A stretch of DNA of 64,000 nucleotides from contig CAIMFV010000061.1 of assembly GCA_903840435.1 (NCBI GenBank), positions 62,001 through 126,000 of the forward strand. The letters are read 5' to 3'. This stretch comes from an uncultured Caulobacterales bacterium (lineage in GTDB: Bacteria; Pseudomonadota; Alphaproteobacteria; Caulobacterales; Caulobacteraceae). The notes under the pieces are model-generated. The model saw only the letters and a program-made list of their open reading frames with translations, had not been told where the DNA came from and ran no database searches. The translations under genes and the position numbers were made by a program. Below, in pieces: positions 10,002 to 19,733 of the stretch; the stretch's first letter is position 1; each line of letters opens with the position of its first letter.

Positions 10002-11153
10002 ATGGACGCCTTAAAAACCACCGCGCTGAACGCCCGCCATCAGGCGTTGGGTGCCAAGATGACCGCCTTCTCTGGCTACGTCATGCCGCTCAACTATGGC
10101 GAAGGGGTGTTGGCAGAACATCGCTGGACCCGCGACCACGCCAGCCTGTTCGACGTTAGCCATATGGGCCCGGCCACCGTCGAGCTGCTCGCTCCCGGAC
10201 CGGACGCAGCCGCCAACCATGCCCAGATTTCCAGCCTGCTTGAGCCCTTGCTGACGGCAGACCTTCAGGGCCTCGCCCCTGGACAGATGCGTTACACCCT
10301 GCTGCTCAACGCGGACGGGGGCATTGATGATGACCTGATGGTGGCGCGCCCGAGGGACCTCGAGCGCCAGGGGTCACTCGACCTTGTGGTCAATGCGGGC
10401 GGCAAAGCGGCTGATTTTGCGCGAATTTCCGCCCAGCTTGGCGACGCGGCGCGACTGGTGCGACGCGACGCAGGCGTGTTGATCGCCCTTCAAGGTCCGG
10501 CGGCGGAAGCGGCATTGTCGGCACACCTGCCCCACAGTGCTGCCCTCGGCTTTATGCAGGCCTCTGAATGGGTTTGGAGGGGTGGGTCCATCCTGGTGTC
10601 ACGTTGTGGCTATACCGGAGAGGATGGCTTTGAAATTCTCTGTGATCCCACCATTGGCGCCGAGCTTTGGGATGCTTTGTTGGCGTCCGAAAGGGTCAAA
10701 CCTGCGGGCTTGGCGGCGCGCGACAGTTTGCGCCTAGAGGCGGGTTTGCCGCTCTATGGACACGACCTCGATCCGACCGTCTCCCCTCTGGAAGCGGGCC
10801 TTGGGTTTGCCGTCTCCAAACGGCGGCTGGCGCGCGGCGATCTTCTGGGCGCGGATCGGTTCGCTCAGGAATTGGCGCACGGACCAAAGCGCGTGCGCGT
10901 TGGTCTACGCCTCGAAGCTGGGCCGCCAGCCCGAGAGGGGGCTGAGGTGCTGGACGCAAAGGCCAATCTGATCGGTCGTGTCACCTCCGGCGGCCCCTCC
11001 CCCAGCCTCGGCGGCGGCGTGGCGCTCGCTTTTGTCCCACCCCACCTCGCCGCCATCGGAACCGGACTTTTCGTCAAGGTGCGGGATCGCAGTGTCGCCG
11101 CCAAGGTGGTGGCCCTGCCCTTTGTTCCCCATCGCTACAAACGCTCTGTTTGA
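10002..11153 (+). CDS. gcvT: Glycine cleavage system T protein (aminomethyltransferase)
   Basis: Transfers the methylene group from aminomethyl-lipoyl-GcvH to tetrahydrofolate, releasing ammonia (383 aa). Visible motifs are FSGYVMPLNYGEGVLAEH, DVSHMGP, QMRYTLLLNADGGIDDDL, YTGEDGFEI and ARDSLRLEAGLPLYGHDL, all typical of bacterial GcvT, and a C-terminal GRVTSGGPSPSLGGGVALA barrel. The frame is open back to a GTG at 9981; the ATG at 10002 starts the conserved N terminus (MDALKTTALNARH). It is first in gcvT-gcvH-gcvPA-gcvPB and is under the upstream glycine riboswitch. Confidence 0.95.
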   Translation: MDALKTTALNARHQALGAKMTAFSGYVMPLNYGEGVLAEHRWTRDHASLFDVSHMGPATVELLAPGPDAAANHAQISSLLEPLLTADLQGLAPGQMRYTLLLNADGGIDDDLMVARPRDLERQGSLDLVVNAGGKAADFARISAQLGDAARLVRRDAGVLIALQGPAAEAALSAHLPHSAALGFMQASEWVWRGGSILVSRCGYTGEDGFEILCDPTIGAELWDALLASERVKPAGLAARDSLRLEAGLPLYGHDLDPTVSPLEAGLGFAVSKRRLARGDLLGADRFAQELAHGPKRVRVGLRLEAGPPAREGAEVLDAKANLIGRVTSGGPSPSLGGGVALAFVPPHLAAIGTGLFVKVRDRSVAAKVVALPFVPHRYKRSV

Positions 11154-11183
11154 ACCCCACCACCGCACCTGAAAGGACCCAGC

Positions 11184-11561
11184 ATGCGTTTCACCAAGGA
11201 CCACGAATGGCTAAGCCTCGACGGCGACATCGTCACGCTCGGCGTCACCGCCTATGCGGCGCAACAGCTGGGCGATGTGGTGTTTGTTGAGCTGCCGGAA
11301 ATTGGCAAAAAGCTCAATCCCGGCGATCCCTTGGCCGTGGTCGAAAGCGTCAAGGCGGCGTCAGACGTCTATTGTCCAATCGCAGGCGAAGTCGTTGAAA
11401 TAAATCAAAATCTGGTCTCGTCACCCGACTTCGTCAACGCCTCGCCAGAGGCGGCGGGATGGTTTGCCAAACTGAAACTTGCAAAAGCCGGATCCGAGGC
11501 AGATCTCGATCCAGGGTTGATGGACCGCGCCGCCTACGAAACCTTTCTCAACGGACTGTGA
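11184..11561 (+). CDS. gcvH: Glycine cleavage system H protein
   Basis: Lipoyl carrier protein of the glycine cleavage system (125 aa, usual length), shuttling the aminomethyl intermediate between P, T and L proteins. The lipoylation site is Lys57 in [14 protein letters not shown]. The N terminus [10 protein letters not shown] and the [22 protein letters not shown] segment are canonical. It begins 30 bases after gcvT with GAAAGGA just upstream and is followed after 7 bases by gcvPA. Confidence 0.96.
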   Translation: MRFTKDHEWLSLDGDIVTLGVTAYAAQQLGDVVFVELPEIGKKLNPGDPLAVVESVKAASDVYCPIAGEVVEINQNLVSSPDFVNASPEAAGWFAKLKLAKAGSEADLDPGLMDRAAYETFLNGL

Positions 11562-11568
11562 GGCGTCG

Positions 11569-12909
11569 ATGCGTTACCTGCCCTTAAGCAACGCCGACCG
11601 CAGCGCCATGTTGGGCGTCATCGGAGCGGCCAATATCGATGCGCTCTTTTGTGACGTGCCGCAAAGTGCGCGTCAGGCTGAGCTGTTCGACCTGCCCTTA
11701 GGCCAAGGCGAGATGGCGGTGGAGGCCGAGCTTGCCCGCCTTGCCCGGCAAAACCGCGCTGCGGGCGAGGGCCCGTTCTTTTGCGGCGCGGGCGCCTATC
11801 GCCACCATATTCCGGCGAGCGTCGACCATTTGATCCAGCGCTCAGAGTTTCTAACCTCCTACACGCCCTATCAGCCGGAAATCGCTCAAGGCACCTTGCA
11901 AGTCCTGTTCGAGTTTCAGACCCAGGTCGCGCGCCTGACCGGCATGGAGCTTGCCAACGCCTCGCTCTATGACGGCTCGACGGCTACAGCTGAGGCGGTG
12001 CTGATGGCCGCCCGCATCACCCGCAGGTCCAAGGTGGTGTTGTCGGGCGGGCTGCACCCCCACTATGCCGAGACGGTCCAGACCTTGGCCACCGCGGCCG
12101 GATTGCAGGTCATCCGTCGCCCGCTTGCGGTGGATGATGAGGCGGCAGTTCTTTCTGATCTCGATGCGGACTGCGCCTGTGTGGTTGTTCAGACCCCAAA
12201 CCTTTTTGGTACGGCCAGCGATATTTCCGCCATTGGCGCAGCCGCCCGCGAAGTGGGGGCTTTGATGGTGGCGACGGTCACAGAAGTCGTCTCGCTCGGC
12301 CTCTTGCAATCGCCGGGCGCCATGGGGGCCGACATTGTCGCAGCCGAAGGTCAATCGATCGGCAATGGTCTCAATTTCGGCGGTCCCTATGTCGGGCTAT
12401 TCGCGTTTCACGCGCGCCACCTGCGCCAGTCACCCGGTCGGCTGTGCGGCGAGACTGTGGATGCGGAGGGCAGACGTGGCTTTGTGCTGACGCTCTCCAC
12501 GCGCGAACAACATATTCGCCGCGACAAGGCCACCTCCAACATCTGCACCAATTCTGGCCTGTGTGCCCTCGCCTTCTCCATTCACATGACCTTGCTCGGC
12601 GAAACCGGATTGCGCAGGCTCGCCGCGCTCAATCACAGCCGGGCGCGGGCCTTGCGCAGCGCTTTAGGCGAGGTGAACGGCGTCAGCGTCCTCACACCGC
12701 GCTTTTTCAACGAAATCGCCGTGCGGCTTCCGGGCCCTGCGGCCCAATGGGTGGAAGGCTTGGCGGAGCGAGGCGTGATAGCGGGTGTCCCGGTTTCCCG
12801 GCTCGCCCCCGTTGCGGGCTTTGATGACGTGCTTTTGCTCTGCGCCACCGAATTGACCACCGATGCCGACATCACCGCGCTGGTTGCAGCGCTGAAGAAG
12901 GGGCTTTGA
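11569..12909 (+). CDS. gcvPA: Glycine dehydrogenase (decarboxylating) subunit 1
   Basis: N-terminal half of the P protein, encoded separately as in many Gram-positives and some alphaproteobacteria (446 aa). Starts [19 protein letters not shown]; family segments include [54 protein letters not shown] and [19 protein letters not shown]. It lacks the PLP lysine, which is on subunit 2, with which it forms the glycine decarboxylase. The stop codon lies two bases before the gcvPB start. Confidence 0.95.
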   Translation: MRYLPLSNADRSAMLGVIGAANIDALFCDVPQSARQAELFDLPLGQGEMAVEAELARLARQNRAAGEGPFFCGAGAYRHHIPASVDHLIQRSEFLTSYTPYQPEIAQGTLQVLFEFQTQVARLTGMELANASLYDGSTATAEAVLMAARITRRSKVVLSGGLHPHYAETVQTLATAAGLQVIRRPLAVDDEAAVLSDLDADCACVVVQTPNLFGTASDISAIGAAAREVGALMVATVTEVVSLGLLQSPGAMGADIVAAEGQSIGNGLNFGGPYVGLFAFHARHLRQSPGRLCGETVDAEGRRGFVLTLSTREQHIRRDKATSNICTNSGLCALAFSIHMTLLGETGLRRLAALNHSRARALRSALGEVNGVSVLTPRFFNEIAVRLPGPAAQWVEGLAERGVIAGVPVSRLAPVAGFDDVLLLCATELTTDADITALVAALKKGL

Positions 12910-12911
12910 CC

Positions 12912-14480
12912 ATGAACACCCTCATGCTTGGCCGACCCACCCGCCCTGAAAGCCAACCGAGCCCAACGACCGAAAACGCATCCAGCCTTACAGGCGGCAA
13001 GGGGCTGTTGCAGGCGGAGCCGTTGATTTTCGAGCGCGACGATTATGCCGGAACCGGGGTTGATCTGCCGGAACCGGAATCGGCCATCGGCGAGGACTTA
13101 GCGGGCTTGCTGCGAACCGCGCCCATCGGTCTTCCAGGACTGTCAGAGCCGGAAACGGTGCGTCATTATGTGCGGCTTAGCCAGGCCAACCACGCCATCG
13201 ACCTTGCCATCTACCCGCTCGGCTCGTGCACCATGAAGCATAATCCGCGCTTGAACGAGAAGATGGCGCGCCTTCCAGGCTTTGCCGATCTCCACCCCTT
13301 ACAGCCGACCTCCACCACCCAAGGCGCGCTCGCGCTTATCGACCGCTTGGCCCATTGGTTGAAGACACTGACGGGTTTGCCTGCGGTGGCCATGACCCCC
13401 AAGGCGGGCGCCCACGGCGAGTTATGTGGCATATTGACCATCCGCGCCGCCCACCAAGCCCGCGGCGACGTAAGCCGCGATACGGTGCTCGTGCCCAGCT
13501 CCGCCCATGGCACCAATCCCGCCACCGCCGCCTTTGTCGGCTACAAGGTGGTCGAGATCGCCCAGACGGTAGACGGGCGGGTCGATCTGGCGGACCTCGC
13601 CGCGAAACTGGGCCCGCACGTGGCCGCCATCATGGTGACCAATCCCAATACCTGCGGACTGTTCGAGCGCGACATTTTGGAGATCGCCCGCCTGACCCAT
13701 GCTGCGGGCGCCTTCTTCTATTGTGACGGTGCGAATTTCAACGCCATTGTTGGCAAGGTGCGGCCGGGCGATCTGGGCGTCGACGCCATGCATATCAATC
13801 TGCACAAGACCTTTTCGACGCCCCATGGCGGCGGCGGACCCGGTGCTGGGCCCGTGGTCTTGAGTGCAGCGCTGGCCCCCTTTGCGCCCATCCCTTACGT
13901 CACCCATGGCGAGACCGGCTTTCAGGTGGTCGAAGCCGCCGAACAGGCCTTTGGCCGGATGAGCGCCTTTCACGGCCAGATGGGCATGTTCGTGCGGGCC
14001 TATGCCTATATGCTCAGCCATGGCGCTGACGGTCTGCGTCAGGTCGCCGAAGACGCGGTCTTGAACGCCAACTATGTCAAGGCGCGGTTGGCGGGCGCGC
14101 TGACCCAGCCCTTCCCCGAGGGGCCCTGCATGCACGAAGCGCTGTTCGATGACCGATGGCTTGAGGGCTCGGGTCTCTCAACCCTCGATATCGCCAAGGC
14201 GATGATCGACGAAGGCTTCCACCCGATGACCATGTACTTCCCGTTAGTGGTCCATGGCGCCATGTTGATTGAACCGACCGAAACCGAAAGTCGCGCTGAG
14301 ATCGACCGCTTTTGCGACATGACCCTCGCCTTGGCAGAGGCGGTAAAACGAGGCGAGACCGAGCGCTTCCAAGCCGCGCCGCAACTTGCCCCGCGCAAGC
14401 GCTTGGACGAGACCCGCGCTGCGCGTAGCCCAAAACTCGTCTTTCCCGTCGAAGATGCGCAGAGGCGGGGTGCCACCTAA
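12912..14480 (+). CDS. gcvPB: Glycine dehydrogenase (decarboxylating) subunit 2
   Basis: PLP-carrying half of the P protein (522 aa). The PLP lysine is Lys299 in INLHKTFSTPHGGGGPGAGP; LGSCTMKHNPRLNEKMARLPGF-type sequence and SSAHGTNPATAAFVGYKVVE are also clear. The frame can be read from a TTG at 12906, but the ATG at 12912 is directly behind the gcvPA stop and is taken as start. About 30 extra N-terminal residues, rich in Pro/Thr/Ser, precede the conserved start. Last gene of the gcv operon; the L protein is not encoded here. Confidence 0.95.
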   Translation: MNTLMLGRPTRPESQPSPTTENASSLTGGKGLLQAEPLIFERDDYAGTGVDLPEPESAIGEDLAGLLRTAPIGLPGLSEPETVRHYVRLSQANHAIDLAIYPLGSCTMKHNPRLNEKMARLPGFADLHPLQPTSTTQGALALIDRLAHWLKTLTGLPAVAMTPKAGAHGELCGILTIRAAHQARGDVSRDTVLVPSSAHGTNPATAAFVGYKVVEIAQTVDGRVDLADLAAKLGPHVAAIMVTNPNTCGLFERDILEIARLTHAAGAFFYCDGANFNAIVGKVRPGDLGVDAMHINLHKTFSTPHGGGGPGAGPVVLSAALAPFAPIPYVTHGETGFQVVEAAEQAFGRMSAFHGQMGMFVRAYAYMLSHGADGLRQVAEDAVLNANYVKARLAGALTQPFPEGPCMHEALFDDRWLEGSGLSTLDIAKAMIDEGFHPMTMYFPLVVHGAMLIEPTETESRAEIDRFCDMTLALAEAVKRGETERFQAAPQLAPRKRLDETRAARSPKLVFPVEDAQRRGAT

Positions 14481-14574
14481 CGGATAATTCATCTCGGTCT
14501 GACCTTTTACCCCGTTCCCTCCACGCCTATGTCTGGGGGTACGGAAGGGACCTAGACTTCGCTAAGCCGCGAGG

Positions 14575-14943
14575 ATGTCCCCAAAAGGAGACTTTGGCTT
14601 GAAGGCGCGCCTTCTTCTCAGCTTGCGGCCCCTGTGGACGTTTTTTGGGCTTGCCCTGATTACGCTGGGAATCCCCACGGCCCTGCTGCCGACCCATATC
14701 GGGGCTGTGCTCTTGATGGTCGGGCTGATCGTCGTCTTGCGCAATTCCATCGCCTGGCGCCGACGCTTTATCGTGCTGCAACGGCGCTACCCGCGCTTCG
14801 TCTATCCCCTGCGCCGCCTGCTGCGCTGGGAGGTTTGGCCGGTGATCTGGCACGAAACCCTGCGCATGGAACGCTTCTGGCTGCCCCATAGCTGGCGCCG
14901 ACTGCGCCGCTGGCGTCGCGGGTTCGGGAAGAAACGGGGTTAG
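14575..14943 (+). CDS. Small inner-membrane protein of unknown function
   Basis: A 122-residue protein with two closely spaced membrane segments (about residues 18-34, LWTFFGLALITLGIPTALLP, and 41-57, GAVLLMVGLIVVL), followed by a strongly basic, arginine-rich cytoplasmic tail (RRRFIVLQRRYPRF, WRRLRRWRRGFGKKRG). The layout resembles small DUF454- or PGPGW-like membrane proteins, but I do not recognise it firmly. It lies 95 bases after gcvPB on the same strand and converges on asnB. Confidence 0.6.
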   Translation: MSPKGDFGLKARLLLSLRPLWTFFGLALITLGIPTALLPTHIGAVLLMVGLIVVLRNSIAWRRRFIVLQRRYPRFVYPLRRLLRWEVWPVIWHETLRMERFWLPHSWRRLRRWRRGFGKKRG

Positions 14944-14970
14944 GACGCCCCCCTCCCCCTCCGGCATCAT

Positions 14971-16692
14971 CTAGCGTCCGACTACCGCCGCGCGCGCGTC
15001 ATCGACGCTCATGCCGCCGAAGTGAATATTCCACCATAGGGCGGTGAAGATCAGCGGCCAGCGGGCGGAGGCGTGGGCGTCGTCGCTGAACACAGCTTCG
15101 CGGTCGGCGGGTGTGATCAGGCCGTCCAGGCCTTGGCAGGCCTTTAGCCGCGCGCCAATGTCGCGGGCGCGGGGGGCGATCCAGGTCTCGACCGGCACGG
15201 TAAAGCCTTGTTTGCGGGCGAAGGGATCGGCCACGGGGCAATGTTTGGCGAGCCAGAGCCGCAAGAGCCACTTGCCCATCCGCCCCTTGACCTTCAGGCT
15301 ATCGGGCAGGCTGTAGGCAAACTGCGCCACCTCACGGTCGAGAAAGGGCGTCCTGCCCTCCAGCCCCTCAGCCATCAGCATCCGGTCAAGTTTGAGCAAT
15401 AGGTCGTTCGGCAGCCAGGTAGCGATGTCGGCGGCTTGGGCGCGGCCAAGCCGCGAGCCCTGATCGGACCGGCCCGCTTTTCGCCAGCGGTCGAGGGCGG
15501 CGGCGCCCTTGTCGGGCAGATAGGTCGCCTTGATCTGGGGTTCGGCTGCGCGACCGCCTAGCCAGGCCGGGCGCAGGGCGCGGCGATAGCGACCATAGCC
15601 GGCAAAAAGCTCGTCGCCGCCTTCCCCCGACAAGACCACAGTCAGGGTTCCCTTGGCGGCTTCGGCAAGCTTTAGCGTCGGCAGGCAGGCGAAGTCGGTT
15701 GTTGGATCATCGAGCCGCAGCGCCGCGACGGGCGCAAGCCGCCAAAAGTCTTCCTCGTCAAACACCACTTCGCGCCAATCAAGACCCAGATGATCAGCCA
15801 CCCGCGCCGCCCGCGCCCGCTCATCGGTAGCGCCGGGCGCATCGAAGCCGCAGGTAAAGGCCGTCACCGGTCGGGAGTTTAGACGGGCCATCATGGCGGC
15901 GATAATCGACGAATCGACCCCGCCCGAGAGGAAGAGGCCATAGGGCACGTCTGAGCGTTGATGGACGGTGATACTCTCCTGCAAAACCGCGTCGAGGGCG
16001 TTCAGCGCCTCAGCCTCGGTTTGTGGCGCAGGTCGGGCGGTTGAGCGCTTTGGCAATCGCGACTGGGAGCGGATCAGGGCGCCATCTCGCCACTCGACAA
16101 CCTCGCCGGGGGCCAAGGCTTGGACGCCAAAGGGGGGAGCGCCCAATCGATAGCCAAGTGCGAGGAGGTCTTGGCGGAGGGCTAGGCTTGGTTCGACAAA
16201 GGGGGGCTGCGCCAACACCTTGGGCTCGGAGGCAAAGGCAAGGCCGTTATCGGTCTCAACACAATAGAGCGGTTTGATGCCAAAGGGGTCGCGAGCCAGG
16301 AAAACGCGGCCATCGCCGCCGATCAAACACAGCCCAAACATGCCACGCAGGAAACCCAGCGCGTCAGGGCCTTTTTCCCGATAGAGATGCAAGAGCGGCT
16401 CAAAGTCCGATCCGGTCGCAAGCCGATCACTGAGGCCAAAGGACTTGGTCAGCTCGACATAATTATAGATCTCGCCATTGCCGATCACGGTCGAGCCCGC
16501 CGCACTGAGCGGCTGCCAACCGCCTTCGAGATCGATGATTGACAGTCTGGCATGGGCCAAGACATGCGCCCCATGTCGCGCGATCCGCACCCCGTCAGGA
16601 CCGCGATGGGTGAGGCCAGCAATCATGCGTCTGACTTCGGCCTCGGCGGCGTCGAGGTCATGGGCGCCAAGGAGGCCCGCTATGCCGCACAT
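14971..16692 (-). CDS. asnB: Asparagine synthase (glutamine-hydrolysing)
   Basis: Class II glutamine amidotransferase plus ATP-dependent synthetase (573 aa) making asparagine from aspartate. The N-terminal nucleophile is Cys2 of MCGIAGLLGA, with NGEIYNYVEL at about residues 72-81 and FLARDPFGIKPLY at 131-143. The synthetase PP-loop is SGGVDSS at 256-262, then LSGEGGDELFAGYGRYRR. The open frame reaches back to 16839 but only the ATG at 16692 puts cysteine at position 2. It is the last of a long minus-strand gene run ending the kynurenine cluster; why asparagine synthesis sits with tryptophan catabolism is not evident. Some homologues modify exopolysaccharide or peptides instead. Confidence 0.88.
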   Translation of the reverse strand: MCGIAGLLGAHDLDAAEAEVRRMIAGLTHRGPDGVRIARHGAHVLAHARLSIIDLEGGWQPLSAAGSTVIGNGEIYNYVELTKSFGLSDRLATGSDFEPLLHLYREKGPDALGFLRGMFGLCLIGGDGRVFLARDPFGIKPLYCVETDNGLAFASEPKVLAQPPFVEPSLALRQDLLALGYRLGAPPFGVQALAPGEVVEWRDGALIRSQSRLPKRSTARPAPQTEAEALNALDAVLQESITVHQRSDVPYGLFLSGGVDSSIIAAMMARLNSRPVTAFTCGFDAPGATDERARAARVADHLGLDWREVVFDEEDFWRLAPVAALRLDDPTTDFACLPTLKLAEAAKGTLTVVLSGEGGDELFAGYGRYRRALRPAWLGGRAAEPQIKATYLPDKGAAALDRWRKAGRSDQGSRLGRAQAADIATWLPNDLLLKLDRMLMAEGLEGRTPFLDREVAQFAYSLPDSLKVKGRMGKWLLRLWLAKHCPVADPFARKQGFTVPVETWIAPRARDIGARLKACQGLDGLITPADREAVFSDDAHASARWPLIFTALWWNIHFGGMSVDDARAAVVGR

Positions 16693-16717
16693 GACGGCCT
16701 CTTCCCTTGGCGGCGCC

Positions 16718-16996
16718 TCACCGGCGCGGCTCCTCCAGACGAACGCCATCCTTCGCGCCGAACAGGCGGAAGGCGAGGATGGTGTGGGTGTCGCGGATGC
16801 CCGCCACCTTTTGCACCTTGCGGGTGACAAACTCGCCAATGCTCAGGCCTTCGCCGACATAGAACTTGGCCAGGAGGTCATAGTCGCCGCTGGTGGAATA
16901 GACTTCAGAGGTTTCTTCAATCGTGTCGATCAAAAGGTCCGCCACCTCATAGGCGCGGCCGAGTTCGCATTTGATCTGCACATAGAGCGGCTGCAT
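16718..16996 (-). CDS. Stand-alone Lrp/AsnC ligand-binding (RAM) domain protein
   Basis: A 92-residue protein made only of the alpha/beta effector-binding domain of Lrp/AsnC regulators: MQPLYVQIKCELGRAYEVAD, TSGDYDLLAKFYV and THTILAFRLF follow the domain from start to end. There is no DNA-binding helix-turn-helix, and the upstream gene ends 7 bases away so none can have been missed. Such proteins can bind amino acids and may hetero-oligomerise with full-length Lrp regulators. Its place between kynB and asnB suggests sensing of an amino acid such as tryptophan or asparagine, which is inference. Confidence 0.85.
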   Translation of the reverse strand: MQPLYVQIKCELGRAYEVADLLIDTIEETSEVYSTSGDYDLLAKFYVGEGLSIGEFVTRKVQKVAGIRDTHTILAFRLFGAKDGVRLEEPRR

Positions 16997-17003
16997 GTTT
17001 GGC

Positions 17004-17654
17004 TCACTTCTGCTCGGTTAGAGGCCTTAAGACCGCCCGCACCGGTGCGGCGTCGGCACCCTCGATCTTTAGCGGCAATGCGATCAGTTCGTATAGGCCA
17101 GGCGGTGCCGCGTCGAGGACCAGTCCTTCCAAAATCGCCATGCCCTGCGCCTTTACCGCATGATGGGCGGGAAGGTTCTTCGAGGATTCGGGATCTAAGG
17201 ATGGGGCATCGACGCCGATCAAAACCACACCGCGCTGCGCCAGTTCGACAATCAAGGACGGGTCGGGCGTGGCAAAGTCCGACACCCACTGGTGATGCGG
17301 AAACTGGACATAGGTCTTGAGGAGCACCCGCTTAACCCCCGACGCCAGGTCGCCGCCCAGATCTTCAAACCGTATCCGGCGCGGCCCGCAACCGCTGACA
17401 TCGAAGAGTTGAGCCAGGCCCACATAGGGGAAAAGCGAGACTGAGGCGATATCAGCGCCATTCGGCGCATAGTGGCAGGGCGCGTCGGCATGGGCGCCGG
17501 AATGGGTGGAGAGCGTCAGGCGGCTCACCGCCACCGGGCAGCTGGGCGTGATCTCGGAGACGCGCTCCAGGTTAACGTGTGTATCGCCCGGCCAGACCGG
17601 CAGGCCAGGACGCAGCGCTTGGCTAATGTCGATCAGGGCTCGCTCTTCCGTCAT
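17004..17654 (-). CDS. kynB: Kynurenine formamidase (arylformamidase)
   Basis: Metal-dependent cyclase-family hydrolase (216 aa) converting N-formylkynurenine to kynurenine and formate. The metal-binding motif HSGAHADAPCHY sits at about residues 51-62 and the N terminus has DISQALRPGLPVWPGDT, characteristic of bacterial KynB. LIGVDAPSLDPESSKNLPAHH supplies another conserved segment. Its start overlaps the kynA stop by 4 bases (ATGA), so the two are translationally coupled. Second enzyme of the tryptophan to anthranilate branch encoded here. Confidence 0.95.
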   Translation of the reverse strand: MTEERALIDISQALRPGLPVWPGDTHVNLERVSEITPSCPVAVSRLTLSTHSGAHADAPCHYAPNGADIASVSLFPYVGLAQLFDVSGCGPRRIRFEDLGGDLASGVKRVLLKTYVQFPHHQWVSDFATPDPSLIVELAQRGVVLIGVDAPSLDPESSKNLPAHHAVKAQGMAILEGLVLDAAPPGLYELIALPLKIEGADAAPVRAVLRPLTEQK

Positions 17655-18469
17655 ACCCCGCTCCGCACCGCAATCAGGTCAGGGAAAAAGCGATGGTCGA
17701 GCGCACGGGCCAAATAGGCGACCCCGCTGGTGCCGCCGGTTCCGGGCTTGTGGCCGATGATCCGCTCCACCGTCTTCAAATGGCCAAAGCGCCATTGCTG
17801 AAAGCGATATTCAAGATCGACGAGCTTTTCAGCCAAATCATAAAGGTCCCAATAGGTTTCGGTGTTGCGATAGACCTGGAGCCAGGCCGCCTCGACAGCT
17901 GCATGGGGGCCGAGGGGTTGGGCGAAATCGCGCTCTGTCACGTCAGCGGGTAGAGCAAAACCCCGTCGCGCCAGAAGGCGTAAGGCTTCATCATAAAGAC
18001 TCGGCGCTCCAAGGCGGTCGCGCAACATCGCGTGGACCGCGACGTCTTTGGCATGGACGGCCAGGAGGGCGGGGTTCTTCGCCCCCATGACAAATTCGAG
18101 CGCCCGATACTGATAGGACTGAAAGCCTGAGCTCGCACCCAGGGCATCGCGAAAGCGGCTATAGTCAGCGGGCGTCATGGTCGACAAGACATCCCAGGAC
18201 TGAATGAGCTGGGCTTGGATGCGACTGACCCGGGCGATCATTTTCAGTGCCGCGCCAAGATCATCTTGGGCGATGTGGTTGCAGGCGGCGGTCAGTTCAT
18301 GCAGGCAAAGCTTCAACCACAGTTCAGAAGCTTGATGGATGACGATAAACACCATCTCATCATGCTCGCCCGACCTTGGATTTTGCGCCGCCAGCAGCTG
18401 ATCAAGGCCCAGATACTGGCCATAGCTCATCTCGGGCGGGCGGCTGGCGGCGGCGAGGTCGGCGTCCAT
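17651..18469 (-). CDS. kynA: Tryptophan 2,3-dioxygenase
   Basis: Haem-dependent dioxygenase (272 aa) opening the indole ring of tryptophan to N-formylkynurenine. Distal His45 is in IVIHQASELWLKL and the proximal haem ligand is His230 in QQWRFGHLKTVERIIG, followed by the substrate-binding GTGGTSG loop. The N-terminal GLDQLLAAQNPRSGEHDEMVF is typical of bacterial KynA. It lies 25 bases after kynU and overlaps kynB by 4 bases. Confidence 0.96.
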   Translation of the reverse strand: MDADLAAASRPPEMSYGQYLGLDQLLAAQNPRSGEHDEMVFIVIHQASELWLKLCLHELTAACNHIAQDDLGAALKMIARVSRIQAQLIQSWDVLSTMTPADYSRFRDALGASSGFQSYQYRALEFVMGAKNPALLAVHAKDVAVHAMLRDRLGAPSLYDEALRLLARRGFALPADVTERDFAQPLGPHAAVEAAWLQVYRNTETYWDLYDLAEKLVDLEYRFQQWRFGHLKTVERIIGHKPGTGGTSGVAYLARALDHRFFPDLIAVRSGV

Positions 18470-18494
18470 GGTCGGGCTCCCTCTAGATCAGGAC

Positions 18495-19733
18495 TTAGGT
18501 GACAGCGGCGCGGGTGGCGAATTGTGGCGCACGCCAACTCTCAGCTTGCATAATGGCGCTTAAGTGCTCCGTGGCGTCATAGACGTCTTGAAAGCGCAGA
18601 TAGAGCGGGGTGAAGCCAAAGCGCAAATGGTCTGGCGCGCGAAAATCGCCAATCACGCCCTGGGCAATCAAATTGGCCATGATTTCATAGCCATGCGGAT
18701 GGGTAAGGCTGACCTGTGAACCCCGATGGGCGGGGTTGCGCGGGCTTGCCATGCCAAAGACGCCGGGCAATTTCGTTTCGACCAGGGCGATGAAGGTTTC
18801 AGAGAGCAAGACGGACTTTTCCCGCAGGGCTTTGAGCGTTTGGCCGTCAAAGGTCGCAAGCCCCGCCTCTAGGGCCGCAAGCCCAAGAATAGCCGGCGTG
18901 CCGCTTAGGAACTGCGCCATGCCGGTTGCCGGGGCATAGTCATCGACAAAGTCAAACGGGCGCGCATGGCCCATCCAGCCACTCAAGGGTTGGCGCATCT
19001 GCGCATGGTGACGCCGTGCCGCAAAGATAAAGGCCGGGGCGCCGGGACCGCCATTTAGGTATTTGTAGCCGCAGCCAATGGCGAAATCGACCTCCGCTCC
19101 GTTCAGGTCGACCTCGACAGCGCCTGCCGAATGGGAAAGGTCAAAGAGGACGAGCGCGCCTTTGGCGTGAGCGGCAGCGGCGAGGCGCGCCATATCGAAC
19201 ATCTCGCCGGACTTGTAATGCACATGGGTGAGGCAGAGCACAGCGACCGCCTCATCCAAAGCCGCTTCGATCTGGTCGCGCGCCACAATGCGAATGTCGA
19301 GATCGGGGCGCAGCGATTTTAGCCCTTGCAGCATATAGAGGTCAGTGGGGAAGTTGCCCGGCTCGGTCACGATCACCCGCCGGTCCGGGCGCAAGGCGAG
19401 CGCGGCGCTGATCCCCTTAAAGAGATTGATCGAGGTGGAGTCGGCGACAATCACCTCGTCGGCGTCCGCCCCGATCAGCTGGGCGATCATGGCCCCGACC
19501 CGCTGGGGCGCTGTTATCCAGTTGGCGCTATTCCAGGAGCGGATCAGGCCTTGGCCCCAGGCGTTCTGGACAAGCTCGGCCACACGCTGCGCCGTCGCGC
19601 GCGGCAAGGCGCCGAGCGAATTGCCATCGAGATAGATGACGCCCTCAGGCAGGTCAAAACGGCTGCGCGCGAAGGCGAGCGGATCGGCGGCGTCTTTAGC
19701 GACACAGGCCTCGCGGCTTAAGGGCAAGCTCAC
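18495..19733 (-). CDS. kynU: Kynureninase
   Basis: PLP-dependent hydrolase (412 aa) splitting kynurenine into anthranilate and alanine. The PLP lysine is Lys224 in IGCGYKYLNGGPGAPAF, preceded by the aspartate in LFDLSHSAGAVEVDL. YLDGNSLGALPRAT near the N terminus and SLTHPHGYEIMANLIAQG near the C terminus are family hallmarks. No kynurenine 3-monooxygenase is present, so the set here (kynU, kynA, kynB) gives the anthranilate branch. Its ATG overlaps the upstream DUF2891 gene by 4 bases. Confidence 0.95.
   Translation of the reverse strand: MSLPLSREACVAKDAADPLAFARSRFDLPEGVIYLDGNSLGALPRATAQRVAELVQNAWGQGLIRSWNSANWITAPQRVGAMIAQLIGADADEVIVADSTSINLFKGISAALALRPDRRVIVTEPGNFPTDLYMLQGLKSLRPDLDIRIVARDQIEAALDEAVAVLCLTHVHYKSGEMFDMARLAAAAHAKGALVLFDLSHSAGAVEVDLNGAEVDFAIGCGYKYLNGGPGAPAFIFAARRHHAQMRQPLSGWMGHARPFDFVDDYAPATGMAQFLSGTPAILGLAALEAGLATFDGQTLKALREKSVLLSETFIALVETKLPGVFGMASPRNPAHRGSQVSLTHPHGYEIMANLIAQGVIGDFRAPDHLRFGFTPLYLRFQDVYDATEHLSAIMQAESWRAPQFATRAAVT

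Noticed and set aside
16478-17320. 280-codon frame opposite asnB, the Lrp-like gene and kynB
   Set aside because: Spans three real genes on the other strand and shows no domain.
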